Positions 1-7,860 of a DNA stretch of 23,756 nucleotides are shown piece by piece (positions within the stretch are counted from its first letter, which is position 1; every line of letters begins with the position of its first letter). The stretch is from Saccoglossus kowalevskii (taxonomy: Eukaryota > Hemichordata > Enteropneusta > Harrimaniidae). The notes below the pieces were generated by a model. That model searched no databases. It was given only the letters and a program-made list of their open reading frames with translations, and had not been told where the DNA came from. A program made the translations under genes and the position numbers. The stretch lies in NCBI RefSeq assembly GCF_000003605.2, contig NW_003106629.1, positions 1-23,756 of the forward strand, written 5' to 3'.

Positions 1-304
1 CAGTCTGTTCCCTTTATTTAACATTTACGAATTCGTGTTAGTAAGGCCCATGACTGTACTTGTAGTAGGTAAGTGCTAGTAAGGGTGTCGATTTATCTGT
101 GAAAGTTATGGCTACGGTTAAACTTAGTACTTGTTGTAGCCACGAGTATAATTAGTCAAGTAAGGTCTACGTATAATAATGTAGCTATAAGTATTGAACA
201 ACTATGCCACCTTTCTGTTTTCCATATGCAGAGCAGTAGTGTGTAAAGTGAATGTACTCTCCGAACACACTTGTATGATGTTCATAACTCAATATTTTCT
301 ATAT

Positions 305-312
305 TATAAATA
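305..312 (+). promoter_or_regulatory. TATA box upstream of the signal-peptide exon
   Basis: The motif TATAAATA lies 41 bases before the ATG at 346. A metazoan TATA box places transcription start about 25-30 bases downstream, near 335, so the ATG at 322 would probably lie outside the transcript and the ATG at 346 would be the first usable one. TATA-like words are common in AT-rich DNA, so support comes only from the exon that follows. Confidence 0.35.
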
Positions 313-345
313 GGGTGACGGATGAGTGTACAGACTGTAATAGTC

Positions 346-412
346 ATGAAACTGTTAGCTGTGCTCACCTATCTGCTGGTAACGACAACATCAGATGCCA
401 ATCCAATCACAG
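346..412 (+). CDS. Possible first coding exon of a secreted protein (signal peptide, then splice donor)
   Basis: From the ATG at 346 the frame begins MKLLAVLTYLLV and continues TTTSDANPIT. This is a lysine followed by a hydrophobic core, then small and polar residues, which is the form of a secretory signal peptide. The frame then meets CACAG/GTAGTT, a good splice-donor match with GT at 413-414, which leaves 22 codons plus one base (a phase 1 junction). Signal-peptide exons followed by a phase 1 intron are common in animal secreted proteins. A TATA box at 305 and a short implied leader fit this start; the in-frame ATG at 322 is probably upstream of transcription start. No acceptor or second exon was recognised and the mature protein is unknown. 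It lies outside the duplicated unit, so no second copy is available to test constraint. It may be chance. Confidence 0.35.
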
Positions 413-1173
413 GTAGTTTATTCAGTTATTCTATGTCGTATCGTTTTATTGTCTACAAGTACGGTTTATGCAAAGACCTCCGCTGTGCGTCGGTTGAAAC
501 TCCGCTGTACTGTTTTGCAGTTGTCTCATAATAAGCTCATATTATTTTCAGTATTTTTTATGTTAATTAGCCATGTCGGCATTTAGTATTGTTATACCTC
601 ATCACCAGGATGGCTTCTTTGACACGGTCACTCACATTAACAGATTTTGCGAGTCAATACTTTCGACGATTAACTAGTTAGCAAGTTATGAATTTAACCA
701 TGAATCGAACCTTGATTTGTATTTGGGTGTGGCCGCTGTGGACTGCACAAGGATGTCATATACAAACGGAAATAGTATTGACATCGCACTTTTGCCTGCG
801 AGTTTTTGTGATATATGTTTTTTCCATGACGAAGGGCTTTTGTGATTAAAATAAAATTTCATAGAGAAGATGAATAATTGGCATTGGATTAGTTCACTTA
901 TACAAATAATTGACGTCGAAACATATTTTACAAAGATATCATTCAAGAATGTCGCAAAACGTTACCGTGACTATATTGCATAAGAGGCATGTAAATATAC
1001 TAATGTACATCTCTCATCAATTGTATTCATAACAAGTCATCTGCATAGCTGTATTTATATGTATTCATTGCGTACACACACATCAACTTTCGTCATCCTG
1101 GTCAAAATTGTTATTACAATTAATTATAATTACAGATGCTTGGATAGACTAGAGGCACAATGTGTTTTCAGTA
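413..1173. other. Unassigned AT-rich sequence
   Basis: If the exon at 346-412 is real, this begins its first intron. Short open frames on both strands resemble no family I know and lack coding character. I see no repeat or RNA gene here. Confidence 0.4.
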
Positions 1174-1490
1174 CTATGTCAAAACGATATTGAATGTCAT
1201 CCTAAAGCGGACAACAACGACCACACCTAACAACGACCACACCCAAACATATGTAGATTCCAACTGTCCTTCCAGAGTTGAAATCAAGTATGACCTATCT
1301 CTCCTCTCCTCAGTCAATTGATTATCCTCTCCCAACTCTCTACATACTACAACCGAGCTACAATCACAAAGGACCTCTACATCAGTACTACCAATGAAGT
1401 CTTGAACAACAGGCATACCACTCAATATCCTTTAAGGTGGTGCAACACTGGCAACACTAATAATTGGCAGCTCATGTCCACATTTCACCT
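1174..1490 (-). pseudogene. Gypsy-A protease remnant
   Basis: The minus-strand frame reads KCGHELPIISVASVAPP, a stop, then a segment containing MPVVQDFIGSTDVEVLCD and CSSVVVCREL. Retropepsins of one Gypsy group share this layout: a MPVV-type start, then an aspartate-threonine-glycine triad followed by cysteine and small residues. Here only the aspartate survives (LCD directly followed by CSS), so the catalytic triad is lost. An in-frame stop precedes the MPVV segment, and similarity fades after EDNQLT. The position downstream of gag on the same strand agrees with the assignment. The identification is by motif memory and is moderately strong; a profile search with the retropepsin family would decide it. 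Confidence 0.6.
1215..1246. repeat. Two-unit 16-bp tandem repeat
   Basis: Two adjacent units, CAACGACCACACCTAA and CAACGACCACACCCAA, differ at one base. They lie within the decayed protease region of Gypsy-A and probably arose by local slippage after the element died. Confidence 0.7.
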
Positions 1491-1663
1491 CAACTCTATC
1501 GCGTTCCTGTAATGCCTACTTGCATCTGTAATTTCGTGAACTACACAAGTAGCACTGATTTCCTGTGAATCATTTCTATTCTGATCACATGTCAACATCG
1601 CAGCTAACTTAACCTAAAGCTTGCTTGCAAACAATGCAGGAAACACATACAAAGATTCATCAC

Positions 1664-2072
1664 CTAACTATCACACAGCCATTTCTGAGTTGCAGCAAAT
1701 CGCTCGAACTTTGAAATAAATGCCTTCATCTCGTCCCTTATCAAATAAATGTAGCTTTGGCCCCTTCGATCTAACAATGGTCTGTGCCAACTGTTCTAAA
1801 CCTCCATTTTGACCATTATCTTCCATATGCAACCTCAACACTTCAAGTTCATGCTGTGTTATTTTCATTTTGTCTTCGCGATCTCGTTCTCCCCCTATTG
1901 CCTCATTTTTCAACCTTTCAGCCGCACGTTTGGTTTCTCTCTCATCCATTTCTTCACGCTCTTTCTCTCGTTCTTCTCATGCTCTCTTTTCTCTAGCTCT
2001 GTCCTCATAAATTGAGTCAGCGCTTCCCCTTATACCCTAACGTAACTCTTCGAGTTCAATAACAATATCCAT
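1664..2072 (-). pseudogene. Gypsy-A gag (capsid precursor) N-terminal remnant
   Basis: The ATG at 2072 opens MDIVIELEELR and is closed after 11 codons by a TAG. The frame then resumes as a highly charged, glutamate/arginine-rich stretch, probably helical, interrupted by a further stop. Next comes GPKLHLFDKGRDE, and one frame over KFERFAATQKW. A basic/acidic coiled N-terminus followed by a P-K-L-x-x-F-D motif and an F-E-R-F-A motif is characteristic of gag in one group of animal Gypsy elements. At least two stops and one frameshift show it is dead. It lies about 90 bases downstream of the primer-binding site, the expected place for gag. Confidence 0.72.
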
Positions 2073-2162
2073 GCTGAAAAAGGTGTAATTCAAGTATCAG
2101 TAGTATTAAATAAAGCAAGCTGGCCTGACAACACCGCGTTCTCTAGACCTTAAACATCACTA

Positions 2163-2179
2163 TCCCACTTCTGACACCA
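2163..2179 (-). promoter_or_regulatory. Gypsy-A primer-binding site, tRNA-Leu type
   Basis: The plus strand reads TCCCACTTCTGACACCA, which matches the 3' end of animal leucine tRNAs plus the added CCA; the minus strand is therefore its complement (TGGTGTCAGAAGTGGGA). It sits next to the inner end of the LTR and just upstream of gag, as a retrotransposon minus-strand primer site should. The tRNA sequence is recalled, not searched. Confidence 0.8.
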
Positions 2180-2210
2180 AATAGAGGTATGTAAATGTAC
2201 GGAAAAACAG

Positions 2211-2303
2211 GCGATTGCGAGTTCGCAATGGCAAAAAATTACCATTGAGAGTTCGCAATGGCATAAAACTGACGATTGACAGTTCACTGTAACACATGGA
2301 ACA
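2211..2303. repeat. Three 31-bp tandem units in the Gypsy-A LTR leader
   Basis: Units start at 2211, 2242 and 2273 and share a core close to CGATTGAGAGTTCGCAATGGC; the third is the most diverged. The first contains ATTGCGA-GT-TCGCAAT (2214-2229), a perfect 7-bp inverted repeat. The inverted LTR at 10648-10731 has three equivalent units. They lie downstream of the LTR TATA box and so would be in the transcript. Confidence 0.75.
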
Positions 2304-2311
2304 AAAAGCTG

Positions 2312-2318
2312 ATTTATA
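2312..2318 (-). promoter_or_regulatory. LTR TATA box (TATAAAT)
   Basis: TATAAAT followed by CAGC is conserved between this LTR and the inverted one at 10622, while sequence just upstream differs. That is what one expects of the element's core promoter. Confidence 0.6.
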
Positions 2319-2673
2319 TTTGAGAGAAAGTAGAAAACAGTTTTGAAACTTCGTGTGAACCATCAAAGAAATGCCGACAGTCAGTCAATGGTTGGTGTGG
2401 ATTCACGCAATCCTGCTGTTACATTGCACCAAACATGAAGGGGAGAGATTTTACACAGCATAATAAAAGTCAAACTCTCTCGCAGGGACATTTCATTTGG
2501 TTAATTATTTGAGGAAAAAACGTTGTGACAGGATTTAACTCTCAGCGTTCCGCAGATCCATTGTATTCATATAGTTCTAATGACAACGACCCGCATTGTG
2601 GCATGCAGTCTGCAGACATCGGTACTTTCACTGGCAAACTGCACTGCAATATGAATCATTGCAAATATAAAAA

Positions 2674-3539
2674 CCTGGCCGTTAATTTATATTTGTTAGA
2701 AATAAATAACTTACATATTTTCCAGATAACTGATGTTTGTTTTACAACGTAATTTTAATGATAGGCCCTACTAAGTACTTTGAGGATGTAGTGGACTTTC
2801 GTGCTGACTTTTTTTCATTTTATTTTCTTGTCGTAATCGATGACTTATACCTATAGGCAACCATACGACCCTGTTTTTTTTATTAAATCACGTGTTGATT
2901 TAAAAAAAACACGACTTTTTTAAAAATAAAAAATGATTTACAAGTAACGGAAATCTCGGGAAAGTGCTCGTCGGCTACGCCTCTGAGCCGAAACAATAAC
3001 ATTTTTAATTGGCATAATCCCGCAAATAAATTTGTAGTTCCCAAGTTTATTTTGAAAAATGGAACAAAAAAACCGAAAAAGGGCGATCCAATGACAAGCA
3101 AAACCTGCAAGTTTCTGAATAGCAGAAACTGTTTTGCGCTGATAATTGTATAACAATCGTACTGCAAGTCGGTACAAATAAACTAAGCAAATTGTAACGA
3201 ATTATAGAGCAAACACGACGACCTATAATTCACGACAGTACTGTCAGCAAGCATGACCGACTGGCGGATTGAGTCAACAAATAGTAGGCCTTTTTACTAA
3301 AATTACGATTTTAATTAATATTCAACAACAAAAGTTTCATCGCCGGTATTTATTTAAAAAAAAAACATAGCTTAACCAGGTACTCTCATTATGTAGTTCT
3401 GCTCTGTTGACATTTTCGCTTGGTTCAGGTGCCGTGGCTTACGAGGAAGTTGCTGGGAGCGTAGACAAGACAGTGCTGACTCTGCCAAGTTTAACGGTCA
3501 CACGTCACGTTTTGTACATAAATTGTTTGTTAGTATAAT
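2674..3539. other. Unassigned sequence with short inverted repeats
   Basis: No gene recognised. Open frames on the minus strand here are rich in phenylalanine because the plus strand is A-rich, and match nothing I know. Short inverted repeats are TTAAATCA...TGATTTAA (2883-2903), TCGGCT...AGCCGA (2971-2991) and the perfect 12-bp palindrome GACAGTACTGTC (3234-3245). A decayed small transposon is possible but not shown. Confidence 0.4.
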
Positions 3540-3927
3540 TTTATATATTTATTGCAAAGCCAAATGCCATTGGCCTAAAGAGCAAATACAGTTCCACTTA
3601 ACAATGGTAACAATAGAAATCATTTAAGTTCTGTTTTTCATAACAAAATAAACATAACTCGCTAACTGATTTAAAATTCCATTGTTTTTTGAACTCATGA
3701 GCGAGATAAATTTGTTGTAAGTCGGGTTGGTGCAACACCATACAGACAAAAATTCGGCTTCAACACGTTGATAACGATGGGAAATAGCTATAAAATTATA
3801 TTCGTCTTCAATATAAAATTGATTGCGTTCAACACAGTATTCACACAATCTATTATCGAGGGGGACATTTTCATGTCATTTTCAATACGCAAATTGTGAG
3901 AAGAACAACGTAACCTTGAGAATTGTT
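3540..3927 (-). pseudogene. LINE (non-LTR retrotransposon) ORF2 C-terminal fragment with 3' UTR, copy 1
   Basis: Minus-strand frames read RLRCSSHNLRIE, then (after a frameshift) NVPLDNRLCEYC, IEDEYNFIAISHRYQ, and finally LMSSKNNGILNQLASYVYF. In many animal LINEs the region after the reverse transcriptase has this order: an R-x-S-S-H-x-L motif, a Pro-Leu...Arg-x-Cys-x-x-Cys pair, an E-D-E-Y-H-F block with a C-P-x-Y ligand, and a C-terminal helix rich in Leu and Ser. Here His of EYHF is Asn and the Cys of CPxY is Ser, so the presumed zinc ligands are lost. After the stop the 3' sequence carries TTGCAATAAA with AATAAA at 3553-3548. No RT core is visible upstream, so this is a 5'-truncated dead copy, as is usual for LINEs. 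Confidence 0.72.
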
Positions 3928-5063
3928 TGTTGTGATATGGTATAACCCTCGAAACTAAACTTGTCAAGCAAATAAACTTAAATTGATAACGTGATTACAC
4001 TGTTTATTCAAGGGCGGCCATACTATATTTTCATGTTGCTTTTTATCGGCCATGTACCAAACGGGTTGATTTTTATAAAACCAACACAATAGCTATCTTA
4101 AACATCAAACAATAACTGAATACCATACGCTGAGCAGAAAATATTCTCTCGACTGTGTTACTTTTGGTTCTTGAACCTTTTCAGTCATTTGGAAAGTAAC
4201 GTGTCTAACACCACAACAAATCACGATTACGCAAATAGTTGATCTTTTCAGAGATTGAACACAAGATGATTTGAAAACGACAGTAAATTTTTGTTCAAGT
4301 ATCAGTGATATTTCATGACTAATTGACCTGTGAAAACAGAGTACTATAATGTATTGCAGAATTTTTCTTTACCACTTGTTAAAAGAACTAAACAATTCAG
4401 AATATATCTATTTTACATTATTTTTGAGAACATTGTAGTCTTCCTTTTCTCATAAAATGTGTTAGCTAAATATTTTGTTTCCTAGTAGCAGTAACAAGAA
4501 GCAGCACAATGGATTTTGTTTATTTAACAGTCATTTGACGTAATTAACGTTGACATTAGTCTTTTTGAATAGAGTCTTGCAAAGGCTACAAAAAACATGT
4601 AAAAATTGTTAGTTATTAATCATTAATATTTTGTTTTTATCAAGCTTTTTCTGTTTCTGTTTAAAGCAGTCTCTAGCTTGATGCAGAAATGGGATTCCCT
4701 AAGCGGTTCAATTCATTTGTGAACGCAAGCGGAAAATTGACGTTTCCGTTTGTATTCGCAAAGTTACCTTCTAGTCAGTTATGATACAATGTACTACAAA
4801 GGAATTGAACCATAATTATAGTATCTAATAAAAAATGCACAACAAACGACGACAACCGTAATGTTTGCACGACAAACCGTAATGTTTGCATGAAATATAG
4901 TTTACATGTTTACAAGACATGTAAGTCATTTTTTCTTCAGTTGATAACTTCACCCGCGTTCGATGATTAACAAAAACCCGAGTACAGCACCTATAATGAC
5001 CCGTAATTTGCGGTACAGTTTAACTAGTCCACGTGAGCTCATTTCAGCTACATGAACTAGCTA
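3928..5063. other. Unassigned AT-rich sequence
   Basis: No coding or transposon signature found on either strand. It includes a 20/21-bp two-unit tandem repeat at 4850-4890 and a hairpin TTACATGT...ACATGTAA at 4902-4924. Low-level similarity to a LINE upstream part could not be seen. Confidence 0.4.
4850..4890. repeat. Two-unit 20/21-bp tandem repeat
   Basis: CGACAACCGTAATGTTTGCA is followed directly by the same unit with one extra A (CGACAAACCGTAATGTTTGC...). It is unchanged in the second copy at 16069-16109. Confidence 0.8.
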
Positions 5064-5834
5064 CAGCACTTTTCACTTGAGCTTGCAATTTGTATCGTAA
5101 TAGACGTTAAAATAAATGGGCCAGACAACAATGATCCAGTTTGCAATAATACAAATAAACGAATAGCATAATCACACGATTTTAACATTGTCGAATACGC
5201 ATTTGAGCATTTGTAAAAATATGTTCAAGTAGAGATGATAAAACATGCAGTGGGAAAAAATTCACCAGCTTACTAATCCGTATAATAGTATAACCTGTAT
5301 CTTGAAAAGTTACTGCCATGACCGTAGACTACATCGTTTTGTAATTTGGAAGACCATGTTTAAATGCGTGTCAATTATGTAGCAATTATTCTTTTGAAAA
5401 ATGCGTTTGTGTATGTTGTCACAAATAGAATCTTTTTTGCCTGGCCCATTTATATGGTTGCCACCCATGATAAAAACTGCAAGCTCGAACGAAACGGGCT
5501 GCAAATAATAAAGAATACGCATTTGAGCGTTTGTATAAAAATATGTTCAAGCAGTGGTGATAAAACAGGCAGTGGGAGAAATTTCACCAGCTTACCCAGA
5601 GAGTATCTAATCCGTATAATAATTTAACATTTATCTTAAAGGGTTACTGACATGACCGTAGACTACATCGTTTTGTGATTTGGAAGACCATGTTTAAATG
5701 TGTGTCAAGTCTGTGGTAATTATTTTTTTGAAAATGCGTTTTTGTATGTTGTCACAAATAGAATCTTTGTTGCCTGGCCCATTTATTTGGATGTCATCCA
5801 TGATGCAAACTGCAAGCTCGAACGAAACGGGCTG
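5064..5834. mobile_element. TA-flanked MITE-like inverted-repeat element, copy 1
   Basis: The left end CAGCACTTTTCACTTGAGCT and the reverse complement of the right end, CAGCCCGTTTCGTTCGAGCT, match at about 15 of 20 positions, and the inverted similarity goes on for about 70 bases through AATAAATGGGCCAG. TA dinucleotides flank both ends (5062-5063 and 5835-5836). A TA target duplication and a CAG start are typical of Tc1/mariner-class elements; with no transposase this would be a non-autonomous derivative. The inside is enlarged by a 320-bp tandem duplication that repeats the right terminus, so an original element of about 430 bp is likely. A two-base target site could match by chance. Confidence 0.6.
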
Positions 5835-5845
5835 TAAATAATATA
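5193..5845. repeat. Tandem duplication of about 320 bp within the MITE
   Basis: Unit 1 (5193-5512) and unit 2 (5513-5845) both start GAATACGCATTTGAGC and run to GGGCTG followed by AAATAATA. Both include the ACCGTAGACTACATCG block and the inverted terminal region. They differ by substitutions and small indels, so the duplication is older than the split of the two 11-kb copies, which share it. Confidence 0.88.
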
Positions 5846-6048
5846 GAAAATAAAATCACTACTGTAAATATTAAGGCAACTGGTGTAACAAATTTAGGAG
5901 AGTGTCGACTGACTAATAAAGAGGTCAGGTCCTAAAACTATTTTTATAACACCATTCAGAACTAAATGCTTAACACTAAATTTTAACAAGACTATATGTA
6001 TAACAAGCACATACAAAACAAAGTACATCAACATTTGTTTAAATGCAA

Positions 6049-7108
6049 CTACTTTTTGTTAGTATCTGTTAATACAAAATCTTTAAATCTTTCTGGTATT
6101 TTTATCTCTCTTCTTGGTCTACTCACTACAATACTATCTTTCTCAGCGTTACCCTTTTCACTACTGGGTGCAACATTTATAGAAACAGGATTATATTTTT
6201 TTTCTATAGTATTTATGTCTAGTAGAAATAGAACTTGTACTAGTAATATCACTTGGTGAAACTTTAAGATCTTCCACTGATACTACAGAATTTCAACTAT
6301 TAGTATTTGGTAATTAAATTGAAGTTGACTCAAAAAATATGTTTAGAATCATTATGATCAATATATCGACAAACCCATCGACCATCAGACATAACCATAA
6401 CTTCAAGTCCAAACTGTATCACCAATAAAAAAATCTCCTTAACATTTTGATCATGGAAAGATTTTTGTTATTAAAATGTGGGTGTACAGAATCAAGACGA
6501 GACCTAAGCTTACGTTTCATTTAAAGTTCAGCAGGATAAACTTGGGTTCTCGATTGTGGAATGATTCTATAGCGAAATAATCTCTCATCAATAGTACCGT
6601 ATTTAACCCTATTAAGACCATCTTTAACAATTTCAACGGCTCTTTCAGCCAAACCATTGGACGAAGGATTGCATGGTGCTACTAAAATTTGTGTGATACC
6701 ATTTACATTAAGAAAATGTGAAAATTCATCACTAGTAAAATTACTTCAATTATCTGATGCTAACATTTCAGTAATGCAAGCAGCAAGTTGTAAAGTGGTG
6801 GAGGTCATTCTGTGAGCCTCAATCCACTTAGAATAAGCATCAACTTATTATTGAAAGATTATATTTTCATACTATGAACAAGGTTTATTAGGAATTTCCC
6901 AAGTATGTAATGGGGCTTTTGCTGGTAATTTCTGATTTTGTTAACAAACATCACAACATCTAGCTTTATTTTCAATTCCTGTATACATGCATGGCCATCA
7001 AACATAACTGCGGCCTAAACCTTTCATACGGTTCATTCCAGGATGTGCTGCATGTAGCTCCTAGTGAAGTTCTGTTCTACCTTGCGGTAGTATTGCTACA
7101 CGTGTACC
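6049..7108 (-). pseudogene. Gypsy-B integrase remnant, copy 1
   Basis: The N-terminal zinc-binding region is visible as ELHAAHPGMNRMKGLG and ENKARCCDVC (His/His then Cys/Cys). After HTWEIPNKPCS the text jumps to VDAYSKWIEAH, so the segment carrying the first catalytic Asp of the D,D-35-E core is gone. The second Asp is in LASDN, followed by a stop, and the Glu is in NGLAERAVEIVK (AER codons near 6638-6649). The C-terminal part includes MKRKLRSRLD and a tail RPRREIKIPERFKDFV (6049-6252), which resembles the basic, proline-rich tail of these polyproteins. Multiple stops break the frame. Integrase inserts the cDNA into chromosomes; this copy could not. Confidence 0.78.
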
Positions 7109-7860
7109 TCAAACAATACATCCATCAAATACAGTAAACTCATTACGAATACTGAAAAATGGCCTGTAGCTTGGAGTTTTTTCTGTCCAACCACATAATA
7201 CAAATTCACGGACATGAGCTAACAAAGGATCACGACTTGTCCAAAACTTGATATCATCAGAAGTAAATGGTGATGAGTCTAACTTATCCAACATCAAGCA
7301 CATGTGTTGCTCATAGTTAGACTTTCTGTTAGAAATGGGTACTCTACTTAACGAATCAGCATAACCATGAGATTTCCCAGGCTTGTACTCTATAGTACAC
7401 TCGTATGCTTTTAATATTAAACACCATCTAGTCATTCGAGCAGACAAGGTAGTTGACATAGCTTTCAGTTCACTGAAAAGACCCAACAATGATTTATCAT
7501 CTATGACAATAGTGAAAATTGCCCAATAAATATTTGTGAAATTTACGTACACCAAATAGAATAGCCCATTGATATTTTTCAATATGAGCGTAATTGCATT
7601 CAGCATTATTTAAAGTTCTGGATGAAAATGAAATAGGTTACTCACTACTATCTTTGTATTTGTGGGACAGTACAACACCAAGATCAAACAGAGATGCATC
7701 ACAGCTCAGTACTAAATCTTCATGGGAATTGAAATGTACCAACAACTGATGTGACTGAAGAAGTTGTTTTGCTGCTTCAAATGATTTGTCCTGCCTTGGA
7801 CACCAGTGCCACTTTACATTTTTTTAACAACAAATGTAATGGTCCTAACACTGTTGATCG
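7109..7860 (-). pseudogene. Gypsy-B RT thumb and RNase H remnant, copy 1
   Basis: The segment opens with the RT thumb/connection (KNVKWHWCPR, SFEAAKQLLQSHQLLVHF), then the RNase H start LVLSCDASLF with the first catalytic Asp at 7692-7703. SSRTLNNAE gives the catalytic Glu region. After an in-frame stop the open stretch at 7606-7109 holds FTIVIDDKSLL (third acid; the usual TDH is IDD here) and YADSLSRVP (last acid). It runs on through the linker to integrase (RDPLLAHVREFVLCGW). A run of seven T at 7819-7825, one more than in copy 2, breaks the thumb frame. RNase H removes RNA from the RNA-DNA hybrid during reverse transcription. Confidence 0.83.

Larger units (their letters stand above)
1174..2673 (-). 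mobile_element. Gypsy-A: 5' part of a broken Ty3/Gypsy LTR retrotransposon
   Basis: On the minus strand the order is LTR (2673-2180), a tRNA-Leu primer-binding site (2179-2163), leader, gag (2072-1664) and a protease-like segment (1490-1174). This is the order of a Ty3/Gypsy element. Sequence after the protease (below 1174) is not recognisable, so RT, RNase H, integrase and the 3' LTR are missing or decayed. The gag-to-protease interval is much too short for the middle and C-terminal parts of gag, and no zinc knuckle is visible, so there is an internal deletion as well. The LTR continues into the duplicated unit; the internal part occurs only once in the window, but the N gap could hide a second copy. 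Confidence 0.75.
2180..2673 (-). repeat. Gypsy-A LTR, left copy (minus orientation)
   Basis: The LTR is bounded on the inside by the tRNA-Leu primer site. The outer boundary is where similarity to the inverted copy at 10449-10731 ends. A TG dinucleotide at 2663-2662 on the minus strand is a candidate LTR start, though about ten more bases still match beyond it. It contains a TATA box (2312-2318) and three 31-bp tandem units. Compared with the right copy it has an extra segment of about 173 bp (2391-2563), probably deleted from the other copy between short CAATG/CCATTG matches. Confidence 0.7.

Noticed and set aside
1784-2015. Plus-strand frames rich in hydrophobic residues opposite Gypsy-A gag
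   Set aside because: They are the antisense of a glutamate/arginine-rich gag coiled region; the reverse complement of such codons gives Phe, Ser and Leu.
2883-3177. Overlapping minus-strand frames rich in phenylalanine and leucine
   Set aside because: They reflect A-rich plus-strand sequence, and one is broken by a single-base indel in copy 2. They look like membrane segments only through composition.
3928-5063. RT core of the LINE further upstream of the cysteine region
   Set aside because: I scanned the minus strand for the usual palm motifs and did not see them; a weak remnant cannot be excluded without a profile search.
5310-5627. Frames of 70-87 codons within the MITE, preserved in both copies
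   Set aside because: They lie in inverted and tandem repeats and the second tandem unit does not keep them open. No similarity to a transposase.
6049-6259. Plus-strand frame with LLGLLTTILSFSALPF, resembling a membrane protein
   Set aside because: It is antisense to the basic integrase tail; the minus strand explains the sequence better.
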